The translations under genes were made by a program, and so were the position numbers. Below are positions 1 through 6,202 of a stretch of 6,202 nucleotides of DNA, piece after piece. The notes under the pieces were generated by a model. It was not told the DNA's origin. It saw only the letters and a list, made by a program, of their open reading frames with translations, and did not search any database. This DNA comes from JACCYI01 sp036389195 (GTDB lineage: Bacteria > Actinomycetota > Thermoleophilia > Solirubrobacterales > Solirubrobacteraceae): assembly GCA_036389195.1 (NCBI GenBank), contig DASVQH010000178.1, positions 1 through 6,202 of the forward strand, given 5' to 3'. Position 1 is the first letter of the stretch; each line of letters opens with the position of its first letter.

Positions 1-1230
1 TCTGATCGCCCGCCTCGCGCAGCAGGGCGACCGCGGCGGCGTCGCCCTGGCGCGCCGAGCGCTCGACGTGGTGGGCGCGGGCCGCGGCCGCCGCGCCACG
101 GGCCCCCAGCGCGGCGGCGAGTCGCTCGTGGGCGCCGAGCCGCCACCCGGCCGGCGAGCCCTCGTAGACGGCCCGGCGCACGAGCGGATGGCGGAAGCGG
201 AAGCGGCGCGGGACGTCCGTCGGGCGCACGAGCTCCTGGGCGAGCAGCGCGTCGAGCGCCTCGACGGCGGCGGACTCGTCGATGCCGGCCGCGGCGGCGG
301 CGAGCTCGGGCTCGAAGGGTCGCCCGCGACCGCCGCCCCCTCGAGCACCCGGCGGGTGCTCGCGCCGAGCTGCGCGAGCTCGTCGCGCAGCCCCGCGACG
401 ACCGCGGCCGGGACCTCGACGTCGGCCAGCGTGCCGCTGCCGGCCGGCGCCGTCGGGAGGCGGTCGCCGTGCCGGAGGGCGCGGGCGAGCTGCTCCACGT
501 AGAACGGGACGCCGCCGCTCTCCTCGTGCACCGCCGCCGCGAGCGCCGCGGAGCACCCGTCGCCCAGCAGCGCGCGCGTCCCGTCGAGCGTGAGCGGGGC
601 CAGCGCCACCCGCACCAGGCGGCCCCCGCGATCGGCGCGCGCCGCGGTCGCCGCCAGCGCGTGGCCGGCGGGCGGCGGCCGGGTCGCGAGGACCAGGAGG
701 ACCCGTCCCGCCGGCGGCCGCCGCAGCAGCGCGCCGGCCAGCTCGACCGATGCCGCGTCGGCCCAGTGCAGGTCGTCGAGCACGAGCACGAGCGGCTTGC
801 CGGCGAGCGTCTCCAGCAGCGCCCGGACCGCGCGGTGGCTGCGGTAGCGCTCGTCGTGCAGCGGCTTGGCGTGGCCGGCCGGGGCGCGGTCGGCCAGCGC
901 CGGGAAGACCCGGGACAGCTCGCCGAGGACGTCCGCGCCGAGGCGCGACAGCCGATGCGGCTCGACCGTCGCGAGGTAGTCGTCCATGGCGTCGACGAAC
1001 GCGCCGAACGGCAGGTCGCGCTCGAGCTCCGACGCGCCGCCGGCGAGCGCGAGGTGGCCGCGCTCCTCGGACCGCGACAGGAGCTCGGCCACCAGCCGGG
1101 ACTTGCCGATCCCGGGGCCGCCCTCGATCCACACGGCGCCGCCCTCGCCTCCGTCGAGGCCGTCGAGGACCGCGCCGAGCGTCGCCATCTCCACGGCACG
1201 CCCGACGAGGTGGTCAGCGAGCTGGCTCAC
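1..1230 (-). pseudogene. LuxR-family-type AAA/STAND ATPase transcriptional regulator, N-terminal part, frameshifted, runs off left edge
   Basis: Reading leftward from a GTG at 1230, the protein opens with the typical 'LVGR' N-terminal motif (residues 8-11) and a Walker A GGPGIGKS at residues 37-44 (K43, S44). A Walker B stretch ends in LDDLHWAD at 151-158, and a sensor-like LLVLATRP sits at 178-185. This is the ATPase module of large MalT/LuxR-type regulators, which normally continue through TPR-like repeats to a C-terminal LuxR helix-turn-helix; that part lies outside the window. GTG 1230 is preferred over the ATG at 1188 because LVGR lies upstream of the ATG; no strong ribosome binding site is visible. 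After residue 304 (GAAVAGDP, about 319) the family-like sequence moves to another frame (FEPELAAAAAGID, RRFRFRHPL, ARQGDAAAVALL). One base is therefore missing near 316-319. I see no stop in the shifted frame before the edge. It is transcribed away from the transporter gene. Family assignment is firm; whether the gene is dead or the base is a sequencing error is open. Confidence 0.85.
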
Positions 1231-1258
1231 GCGTCGGCGCGAGCCTATCTCCGCCCCT

Positions 1259-1278
1259 GAGCCGCGTCCAGGGCGGCT
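1259..1278. repeat. Perfect 7-bp inverted repeat in divergent intergenic region
   Basis: GAGCCGC (1259-1265) and GCGGCTC (1272-1278) are perfect inverted complements separated by six bases. The pair lies about 30 bases upstream of the regulator's GTG and about 100 bases upstream of the transporter ATG. That position would suit an operator for a dimeric repressor or activator, or a hairpin in the regulator's 5' leader. In DNA this GC-rich such repeats also arise by chance, so the functional call is weak. Confidence 0.35.
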
Positions 1279-1340
1279 CGAGGGGCGGGCTCAGGGGCCG
1301 TCCCCGATGTCGGCGGCGCCCCCGCCGACGAGGCTCGGTC

Positions 1341-1354
1341 GGGACACGAGTCCC
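1341..1354 (+). repeat. GGGAC-ACGA-GTCCC inverted repeat just upstream of the transporter ribosome binding site
   Basis: A perfect 5-bp stem with a 4-base loop is followed by CTTTTA, the only A/T-rich patch in the intergenic region, and then by the AGGAG at 1364-1368. It could be an operator overlapping the transporter promoter, or a leader hairpin close to the ribosome binding site. I cannot identify a convincing -10/-35 pair. The functional role is inference. Confidence 0.35.
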
Positions 1355-1363
1355 CTTTTAGAG

Positions 1364-1368
1364 AGGAG
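1364..1368 (+). promoter_or_regulatory. Ribosome binding site of the MMPL transporter gene
   Basis: AGGAG lies seven bases before the ATG at 1376, inside the purine run GAGAGGAG (1361-1368). This fixes the transporter start at 1376 and argues against longer in-frame starts upstream (the frame stays open back to 986), which would also cross the divergent regulator's coding sequence. Confidence 0.85.
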
Positions 1369-1375
1369 CACCGCG

Positions 1376-3586
1376 ATGCATCCCCCCACCACCCTGACAG
1401 GACGGGTCGGGCGCTGGAGCGCCCGGCACCGCAAGCTGGCCATCGTCGGCTGGCTGCTGTTCGTCGTGATCGCGTTCATGGCGGGCGGCGCCGTCGGCAC
1501 GGACCAGCTCGACCAGCGCGAAGCCGGCGTCGGCGACTCCGGCACGGCCGCGAAGGTCCACAACCGCGCGTTCCCGAAGACCTCGGGCGAAGGCGTGTTC
1601 CTCTCGAGCACGACGCTCGATCGCGGCGACCCCGCGTTCCGGGCGGCCGTCACGGACGTCGCCCGGCGCCTGCGCCGCGTCGACGGCGTGTCCGACGTCG
1701 AGAGCCCCTACGGCGACGGTGGCGGACGCTTCGCCAAGGACGGGCATGCCGCCATGGTCGGGTTCACCATCCGCGGCGACTCCGCCGACAAGGCCGTCAA
1801 GGCCGTGGCCGATCGCGCGGTCGACGCGGTCGCGACGGTCGAGCGGGCGCATCCGTCCGTGCGTGTCGAGCCCTTCGGCGACGCGACGTCGGGCGACGCG
1901 TTCGAGCGGATCTTCCAGGACGACCTCTCCAAGGCGGAGAAGCTCTCGCTGCCGATCACGCTGGTGATCCTGCTGGCGACGTTCGGCACCCTGCTGGTGG
2001 CCGGCGTGCCGCTGCTGCTCGCGATGTCGGCCGTCCTGGCCACGTTCGGGCTGATCGGGCCGATCAGCCAGCTCGCGCCCGTGGACGAGTCGATCTCCAA
2101 CGTCGTCCTGCTGATCGGCCTCGCCGTCGGGGTCGACTACTCGCTGTTCTACATCCGCCGCGCCCGCGAGGAGCGCGCCGCCGGCCGCTCGCCGCAGCAG
2201 GCGCTGGACGTCGCCGCGGCGACGTCGGGGCACTCCGTGCTGGTGTCCGGGGTGACGGTGATGGTCGCCATGGCCGGCATGTACCTCGCCGGGGCGCCGA
2301 CGTTCACCTCGTTCGCCACCGGGACGATCGTCGTCGTGGCGGTCGCCATGCTGGCGTCGCTCACCGTCCTTCCGGCGCTGCTGTCGCTGATGGGCGACCG
2401 CGTCAACCGGCCGAGCCGGATCCCCGGGCTGCGCCGGGTCAAGGCGGCCGCGGGCCGGCTGCACGTGTGGTCGCGCGTCGTCGACGCCGTCACCCGCCGG
2501 CCGGTGCTGTGGGGCGGGCTCGCGGCGACGCTGCTGGTGGCGATGGCCATCCCCGCCACGCAGATGCACCTCGGGACGCCGCCGCTGGAGGAGAGCCTGC
2601 CGCAGGACAAGCCGGTGGTGCAGACGTTCAACCACGTCCGCGAGGCGTTCCCCGTCGAGACGTCGGGGGCCGAGATCGTCGTCAAGGCGGCGGACGTCAC
2701 GGCGCCGCGGGTCACGCAGGCGATCGGCGAGCTCGAGCGGCGCGCCGCCCGCACGCCGCGCCTGTTCCCGGGCGAGGACGGCGTGGACGTCGAGGTGAGC
2801 CCGGACCGGCGCGTGGCCGTGCTCGGGCTCGAGATCGCCGGCGACGGGCAGGACGAGCGCTCCAACGACGCGCTCGACGCGCTGCGCGGCGATCTCGTCC
2901 CCGCCACGCTCGCCCGCGTCCCCGGGATGTCGACCTGGGTCGGCGGCATGACCGCGCAGGAGCGCGACTTCAACCGCACGCTCGCGCGCAACCTGCCCTA
3001 CGTCATCGGGTTCGTGCTGCTCGCGGCCTTCCTGCTGCTGCTGGTGACGTTCCGCTCCGTCGTCGTCCCGCTGAAGGCGATCGTGCTGAACCTGCTGTCC
3101 GTCGGGGCCGCCTACGGCGCGATGGTGCTGGTCTTCCAGCACGGCTGGTTCAAGGGCCTCCTCGGGTTCAGCCAGACCGGCCCGATCGTGGCTTGGCTGC
3201 CGCTGTTCCTCTTCGTGGTCCTCTTCGGCCTCTCGATGGACTACCACGTCTTCATCCTGTCGCGGGTCCGCGAGGCCTATGACTCAGGGATGCGGACGCA
3301 GGACGCCGTCCGCCACGCCATCCGCAACACGGCGGGCGTCGTGACCAGCGCGGCCGTCGTCATGGTCGCCGTGTTCTCGATCTTCGGGTCGCTGTCGTTC
3401 CTCAGCTTCAAGCAGATGGGCGTCGGGCTCGCCCTGGCGGTCCTGATCGACGCGACGCTGATCCGCGGGGTGCTGCTGCCGGCGAGCATGCAGCTCCTCG
3501 GCGACCGCAACTGGTGGCTGCCGCGCCGGCTGGGCTGGCTGCCGCGGCTGGGCGCCCGGAGCGAGGTGGCCCCGGCCACCCGGTGA
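1376..3586 (+). CDS. MMPL family (RND superfamily) membrane transporter, complete, 736 aa
   Basis: This is an actinobacterial MMPL-type exporter; relatives move lipids, siderophores or hydrophobic drugs across the inner membrane using the proton gradient. The RND plan is plain. A first membrane helix lies at about 21-40, followed by an outer-face porter domain at about 45-188. A helix bundle runs from about 190 to 350, starting LSLPITLVILLATFGTLL. The second half repeats this: a helix at about 377-396, a porter domain at about 400-538, and a bundle from about 543 to 715. Each bundle carries the signature Asp-Tyr pair thought to relay protons: GVDYSLF (D254, Y255) and GLSMDYHVF (D622, Y623). 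Length is normal for the shorter MMPL proteins, with no extra C-terminal domain. The start is set by AGGAG seven bases before the ATG. Its stop overlaps the ATG of the next gene (TGATG), so the two are translationally coupled. The substrate cannot be read from the sequence. Confidence 0.97.
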   Translation: MHPPTTLTGRVGRWSARHRKLAIVGWLLFVVIAFMAGGAVGTDQLDQREAGVGDSGTAAKVHNRAFPKTSGEGVFLSSTTLDRGDPAFRAAVTDVARRLRRVDGVSDVESPYGDGGGRFAKDGHAAMVGFTIRGDSADKAVKAVADRAVDAVATVERAHPSVRVEPFGDATSGDAFERIFQDDLSKAEKLSLPITLVILLATFGTLLVAGVPLLLAMSAVLATFGLIGPISQLAPVDESISNVVLLIGLAVGVDYSLFYIRRAREERAAGRSPQQALDVAAATSGHSVLVSGVTVMVAMAGMYLAGAPTFTSFATGTIVVVAVAMLASLTVLPALLSLMGDRVNRPSRIPGLRRVKAAAGRLHVWSRVVDAVTRRPVLWGGLAATLLVAMAIPATQMHLGTPPLEESLPQDKPVVQTFNHVREAFPVETSGAEIVVKAADVTAPRVTQAIGELERRAARTPRLFPGEDGVDVEVSPDRRVAVLGLEIAGDGQDERSNDALDALRGDLVPATLARVPGMSTWVGGMTAQERDFNRTLARNLPYVIGFVLLAAFLLLLVTFRSVVVPLKAIVLNLLSVGAAYGAMVLVFQHGWFKGLLGFSQTGPIVAWLPLFLFVVLFGLSMDYHVFILSRVREAYDSGMRTQDAVRHAIRNTAGVVTSAAVVMVAVFSIFGSLSFLSFKQMGVGLALAVLIDATLIRGVLLPASMQLLGDRNWWLPRRLGWLPRLGARSEVAPATR

Positions 3587-3828
3587 TGCCCGGCTTCCTC
3601 CTCGAGCATCGGCACGCCGCCGCGGAATGCGCGGCGGCGTTCGCCGCCTGGCGGGGCTTCGACAGCCCGCTGCGCCGCGCGCTCGCGCCGTCCACCTGCC
3701 TCGACGGCGGCCACCAGCTGTGGTGGCGCGTCGAGGCGGTGGACGCGGCGGCCGCCCTTGCCCTCCTCCCGGCCTACGTGGCCGCGCGCACCACACCCAT
3801 CCACGTCCGCGCCGTGCGGATCCCCTGA
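3586..3828 (+). CDS. Uncharacterised 80-aa His/Cys-containing protein coupled to the transporter
   Basis: The ATG shares its A with the transporter stop (TGATG, 3584-3588). No Shine-Dalgarno sequence sits at a useful distance (nearest GAGG is about 19 bases away), so translation probably depends on ribosomes finishing the transporter. The protein is soluble, without a signal peptide or membrane helix. It starts PGFLLEHRH and contains H8, H10, E14, C15, PLR (28-30), C38, and GGHQLWWRVEA (41-51). The order of predicted elements (strand FLLEHRH, helix 11-23, strands about 37-51, helix 53-67, strand IHVRAVRIP) resembles a ferredoxin-like dimeric alpha/beta-barrel fold. That is inference from pattern alone. 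The His/Cys/Glu set could bind a metal, but this is untested. I recall similar short hypothetical proteins in high-GC actinobacteria but know no function. High GC3 and tight coupling support it as a real gene. Confidence 0.8.
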   Translation: MPGFLLEHRHAAAECAAAFAAWRGFDSPLRRALAPSTCLDGGHQLWWRVEAVDAAAALALLPAYVAARTTPIHVRAVRIP

Positions 3829-3837
3829 CCACCCTTT

Positions 3838-3841
3838 GGAG
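3838..3841 (+). promoter_or_regulatory. Ribosome binding site of the two-membrane-segment protein gene
   Basis: GGAG six bases before the ATG at 3848 selects that start over the earlier in-frame ATG at 3758, which lies inside the 80-aa gene. Confidence 0.75.
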
Positions 3842-3847
3842 CCTCAG

Positions 3848-4540
3848 ATGAAGGCACCAACGCTCACCCTCCCGCCGACCCCGGCGCGCAGCCGGCCCGC
3901 CGTGCTCGTCTGGGTCGGCGGCGCCGTCGCCGTGGTCGGCGCGGCCCTCGTCCTGCTCGGCGGGCTCGCGCTCGCCGTCGTCGGCACCGACGGGACCCTC
4001 ACCTCCGGTCGCCACCTGGTGCAGACCGGCACCGCGGCGCTGGTCTCCGAGCGCGCGGGCCTCGACGGGGTCGCCGGCGCGGCCGACGTGCTCGGCTCGC
4101 CGGCGCTCCACGTGCGCACCGACCCGGGCGTGTTCGTCGGCGTCGGCCGGGCCGGCGACGTCGACCGCTATCTCGGGACGGCGGCCTACGACGAGGTCAC
4201 CGACGTGGAGGACGACCCGTTCGGCCTCCCGGCCGAGCGCCGCGGCGGCGCGGTTGCCGCCGTCGCGCCCCCGGGCGCCCAGGACCTCTGGGTCGCCCGG
4301 GGCGACGCCGCCCTGGACTGGAAGCTGCGCGACGGGGCCTACCGCATCGTGCTGATGAACGCCGACGGCACGCCGGGCGTGCGGACGCGTGGCCGCTTCG
4401 GCGTGGAGGTGCCGCACCTGCCGGCGCTCCTCGCGGGCGTGCTCGGCGCCGGGTTCGTGCTCCTGGCGGCCGGCGGCGTGACCGCGTACGCCGCGCGGCC
4501 GCGCCGCCTCACCACGGCGACACCGTCCGCGTCACCTTGA
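3848..4540 (+). CDS. Hypothetical membrane protein with two membrane segments and an outer-face domain, 230 aa
   Basis: The first 18 residues are Pro/Arg/Thr-rich (cytoplasmic). A strong helix follows at about 20-43 (VLVWVGGAVAVVGAALVLLG), then a roughly 150-residue domain, then a second helix at about 196-219 and a short basic tail (ARPRR). The middle domain would face outward and contains VFVGVGRAGDVDRYL, YDEVTDVEDDPF, PPGAQDLWVA and a YRIVLMNADGTPGV stretch. I recall this set of motifs from uncharacterised actinobacterial membrane proteins with no assigned function; that is memory, not a search. The gene follows the 80-aa gene by 19 bases with its own ribosome binding site, so it is most likely in the transporter operon, possibly as an accessory or sensor in the same membrane. 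A membrane-anchored outer domain is well supported; any role is inference. Confidence 0.88.
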   Translation: MKAPTLTLPPTPARSRPAVLVWVGGAVAVVGAALVLLGGLALAVVGTDGTLTSGRHLVQTGTAALVSERAGLDGVAGAADVLGSPALHVRTDPGVFVGVGRAGDVDRYLGTAAYDEVTDVEDDPFGLPAERRGGAVAAVAPPGAQDLWVARGDAALDWKLRDGAYRIVLMNADGTPGVRTRGRFGVEVPHLPALLAGVLGAGFVLLAAGGVTAYAARPRRLTTATPSASP

Positions 4541-4546
4541 CGCGCT

Positions 4547-4560
4547 GCGCGGACCCGCGC
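4547..4560 (+). terminator. Possible GC-only hairpin after the transporter operon
   Basis: GCGCGGACCCGCGC is a near-perfect palindrome (five or six pairs around a tiny loop), starting six bases after the stop at 4540. No T-run follows, so it is not a standard intrinsic terminator. It may be a weak terminator or 3' end stabiliser, or chance in GC-rich DNA. Confidence 0.25.
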
Positions 4561-4654
4561 CGCGACGACGTCGCCCTGGTCGACGTAGACGACGGGGCGT
4601 CCGCGTCCTCCGAACGTCGCATGACCGCCAGACCCTCAGAATGCGTCTCCGACC

Positions 4655-5704
4655 ATGGACGCGTCCGCCATCCAGATCGGCGCTCTCGCCCCGCTGACCC
4701 CGCCCGGCTGGGCCGAGGCGGGCCGGCACCTGCTCGCCGGCCTGGAGCAGGGCGTCCGCGACGTCAACGACGCCGGCGGGATCGACGGACGCCCGCTCGA
4801 GCTGGTGGTCCGCGACACCGCCGCTGACCCGAGCAAGGCCGCGGCGGCGGTGGACGAGCTGGCCGGGCTGGGCGTGGTCGCGCTCGCGGGGGAGTTCCAC
4901 AGCGTCGTCGCCCGCGCCGTCGCCGCCCGGGCCGACGCCCTCGGCGTGCCGTTCCTCTGCTCGTCGGCCGTGCTGGACGCGCTGACCGACGAGCCGACGG
5001 AGTGGGTCGCGCGGCTGTGCCCGCCGCAGTCGCGCGGCTGGAACGTCTACGCCGACTTCCTGCTCGCGAACGGCCACCGCCGCATCGCCGTGGCGACCCA
5101 GCCGAGCGCCTACTGGGCGGCCGGGATACGCGTCCTGCGCAACCGGCTCGCGGTCGTCGAGCTCGCGACGGCGGATCCCGACGACGTCGGCGAGGCGGTC
5201 CTCGGCACCGAGGCCACGGCTCTCCTGCTGCTGGTCGGCCACCCGGAGCCGGCCACGAAGATCGTCACGGCCGTCCGCTCCGACCGGCGCCTGAGGCGCG
5301 TCATGATCGGCGCCCCCGCCGGCCAGCCCGAGCTTCCCGGCTGGGAGGCGCGACTGGGCGCGGACGGCGCCGCGATCCCGTTCCTGCGCTACCGCCTCGA
5401 GCGCCTCACGCCGCTCGGCGCGCGCGTCGAGCGAGGCCTGCGCGACCGCCTCGGACAAAACCCGTGCTTCGTCGCCTTCGAGGGCTACGACGCGATCGCG
5501 GTCCTCGCGGACCTCCTGCGTCAGGACGGCTCGTGGTCACGCGTGGCCGTCGACGGCACCCGTGGGCGCATCCGGTTCTCGCGCCCGCCGGGCTCCCGCG
5601 TCTGGCAGTGGGCCTGGCCGCCGATCCAGGTCGCCGACCGCGACCCGGCGCGGCCCGATCGCTTCCGCGTCCTCTACACCGGCGACCCGGAGCCGCCACT
5701 CTGA
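4655..5704 (+). CDS. Type 1 periplasmic-binding-fold protein (LivK / branched-chain amino acid binding type) without signal peptide, 349 aa
   Basis: The sequence follows the amino-acid/amide-binding fold of ABC substrate-binding proteins. An opening strand IQIGALAPLT (6-15) leads to GLEQGVRDVNDAGGIDGRPLEL (29-50), the hallmark of this family, and then to VVRDTAADPSKAAAAVDEL. A GEFHS loop (79-83) and PFLCSSAVLDALT follow, and a late FEGYDAIAVLADLL starts at 275, as is usual for this fold. The N terminus has no signal peptide or lipobox: the fold begins within six residues. An in-frame TGA at 4622-4624, with no ATG, GTG or TTG start between it and 4655, rules out a longer leader. No Shine-Dalgarno sequence precedes the ATG, so a leaderless transcript is possible. 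No ABC permease or ATPase gene is in view. The protein is probably cytoplasmic and acts as a ligand sensor, much as related folds sense amides in AmiC-type regulators; that role is inference. Thirteen bases separate it from the TetR-like gene. Confidence 0.9.
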   Translation: MDASAIQIGALAPLTPPGWAEAGRHLLAGLEQGVRDVNDAGGIDGRPLELVVRDTAADPSKAAAAVDELAGLGVVALAGEFHSVVARAVAARADALGVPFLCSSAVLDALTDEPTEWVARLCPPQSRGWNVYADFLLANGHRRIAVATQPSAYWAAGIRVLRNRLAVVELATADPDDVGEAVLGTEATALLLLVGHPEPATKIVTAVRSDRRLRRVMIGAPAGQPELPGWEARLGADGAAIPFLRYRLERLTPLGARVERGLRDRLGQNPCFVAFEGYDAIAVLADLLRQDGSWSRVAVDGTRGRIRFSRPPGSRVWQWAWPPIQVADRDPARPDRFRVLYTGDPEPPL

Positions 5705-5717
5705 TACAGAACCGCGT

Positions 5718-6202
5718 GTGACGCACCTCCCCGAGGGCGACGCGCCGCCCGCGGCCATCCCGCCCGCGGCGTTCGAGCGCGCACTCCGCGCCTACGAAGA
5801 GGGACGCCGCCTGGACATGGGGGCGCTGGCCGCCGAGCTCGGCATGAGCCGCGCGACGCTCTACCGGCGCGTCGGCAGCCACGACCGCCTGCTCGGCGCG
5901 GTGCTGTGGTACCGGTCGCGCCAGCTGCTCGCCGCGCTGCTCGACGCCACCGCGGGCCTGGACGGCGCCGCCCGCGTGCTGGCCATCGTCGAGGGCTACC
6001 TGCGCGAGGTCCACGACCGGCCGGCGCTGCGGGCGCTGCGCGAACGCGATCCCGACGGGGCGCTGCGGGTGCTCACGTCGCAGGACTCGCCGGTGCACCG
6101 CGGTCTGCGGCGGCTGCTGGTCTCCGTGCTGGCCGAGGAGGAGGAGCGCGGGGCGCTGGCGCTGACCATCGACCGGGAGACCCTGGCCTACGTGGTCGTG
6201 CG
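5718..6202 (+). CDS. TetR-family transcriptional regulator, QsdR-like, N-terminal part (runs off right edge)
   Basis: Translation from GTG 5718 gives 161 residues before the edge. The DNA-binding region fits a TetR helix-turn-helix: FERALRAYEEGRRLD (19-33), MGALAAELGMSRATLYRRVGS (34-54), then HDRLLGAVLW. The phrase DMGALAAELG-SRATLYR-VGS-DRLL is what I recall of the QsdR-type branch, which usually has Trp where R51 stands (LYRWVGSRD). The later part (about 75-161) is the helical ligand/dimer domain, ending in the LAYVVVR stretch that normally leads into 'IGESF' in this branch. GTG 5716 is not usable because TGA follows at once; the internal ATG at 5817 would remove the first helix. There is no clear ribosome binding site. 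It lies 13 bases after the binding-protein gene and probably shares its transcript. It may regulate the transporter operon; the sequence does not show this. Confidence 0.88.
   Translation, partial: MTHLPEGDAPPAAIPPAAFERALRAYEEGRRLDMGALAAELGMSRATLYRRVGSHDRLLGAVLWYRSRQLLAALLDATAGLDGAARVLAIVEGYLREVHDRPALRALRERDPDGALRVLTSQDSPVHRGLRRLLVSVLAEEEERGALALTIDRETLAYVVV

Noticed and set aside
68..1260. Overlapping plus-strand open frames through the regulator
   Set aside because: Arg/Ala/Pro-rich translations with no domain, lying over the minus-strand ATPase that has clear Walker motifs.
1311..1327. CGGCGG/CCGCCG inverted repeat as a separate feature
   Set aside because: Simple GC repeat of a kind expected by chance in this composition; kept only as part of the intergenic finding.
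986..1375. In-frame N-terminal extension of the transporter reading frame back to an ATG at 986
   Set aside because: It overlaps the Walker-motif coding region of the divergent regulator, has low-complexity Arg/Ser/Pro content, and the true start at 1376 has an excellent ribosome binding site.
1358..3247. 629-codon open frame on the minus strand opposite the transporter
   Set aside because: Its product is His/Arg/Gln/Asp-rich with no recognisable domain. It is the usual antisense shadow of a high-GC3 gene.
3284..4417. 377-codon minus-strand open frame crossing the operon
   Set aside because: Low-complexity Arg/Gly/Ala-rich translation that spans three well-supported plus-strand genes.
4537..4542. 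TTGACG resembling a -35 box
   Set aside because: No -10-like hexamer occurs 16-18 bases downstream, and the motif covers the stop codon region of the preceding gene.
5406..6098. 230-codon minus-strand open frame over the end of the binding-protein gene and the TetR gene
   Set aside because: No domain, Arg/Gly-rich, and opposite two recognisable plus-strand proteins.
1..6202. tRNA/rRNA genes, CRISPR array, insertion sequence or phage genes
   Set aside because: No cloverleaf, rRNA-like, regularly spaced repeat, transposase or integrase signal was seen; nearly all the sequence is accounted for by the six genes.

Overview
The window is extremely GC-rich, with third codon positions almost saturated in G/C and GTG starts in use. 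The gene families (a LuxR-type AAA regulator, an actinobacterial MMPL transporter, a TetR/QsdR-like regulator, a branched-chain-amino-acid-type binding protein) point to a high-GC actinobacterium. A soil lineage of the Thermoleophilia/Solirubrobacterales type is my best guess, from family resemblance only; no marker gene is present.

Layout. (1) Positions 1-1230, minus strand: the N-terminal part of a large ATP-binding LuxR-family-type regulator with clear Walker A and B motifs. It runs off the left edge and carries an apparent one-base frameshift near 316-319. (2) Positions 1231-1375: a divergent intergenic region with short perfect inverted repeats. (3) Positions 1376-4540, plus strand: a probable operon of three genes. 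These are a full-length 736-residue MMPL/RND-type transporter, an 80-residue uncharacterised protein whose ATG overlaps the transporter stop (TGATG), and, after 19 bases and a good ribosome binding site, a 230-residue protein with two membrane segments and an outer-face domain. (4) Positions 4541-4654: a short gap with one GC-rich hairpin. (5) Positions 4655-5704, plus strand: a type 1 periplasmic-binding-protein fold protein with no signal peptide and no ABC permease or ATPase genes nearby. (6) Positions 5718-6202, plus strand: the N-terminal part of a TetR/QsdR-like repressor, cut by the right edge.

How the genes may work together (inference). The transporter exports a lipid or hydrophobic compound, and the small protein and the two-membrane-segment protein are made with it and may assist it. 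The divergent LuxR-type ATPase and the TetR-like protein are candidate regulators on the two sides. The binding-protein-like gene looks like a cytoplasmic ligand sensor rather than a transporter subunit. No RNA gene, CRISPR array, insertion sequence or phage gene was seen. The most notable points are the frameshifted regulator, the coupled 80-residue His/Cys-containing protein, and the leaderless binding protein beside a TetR gene.
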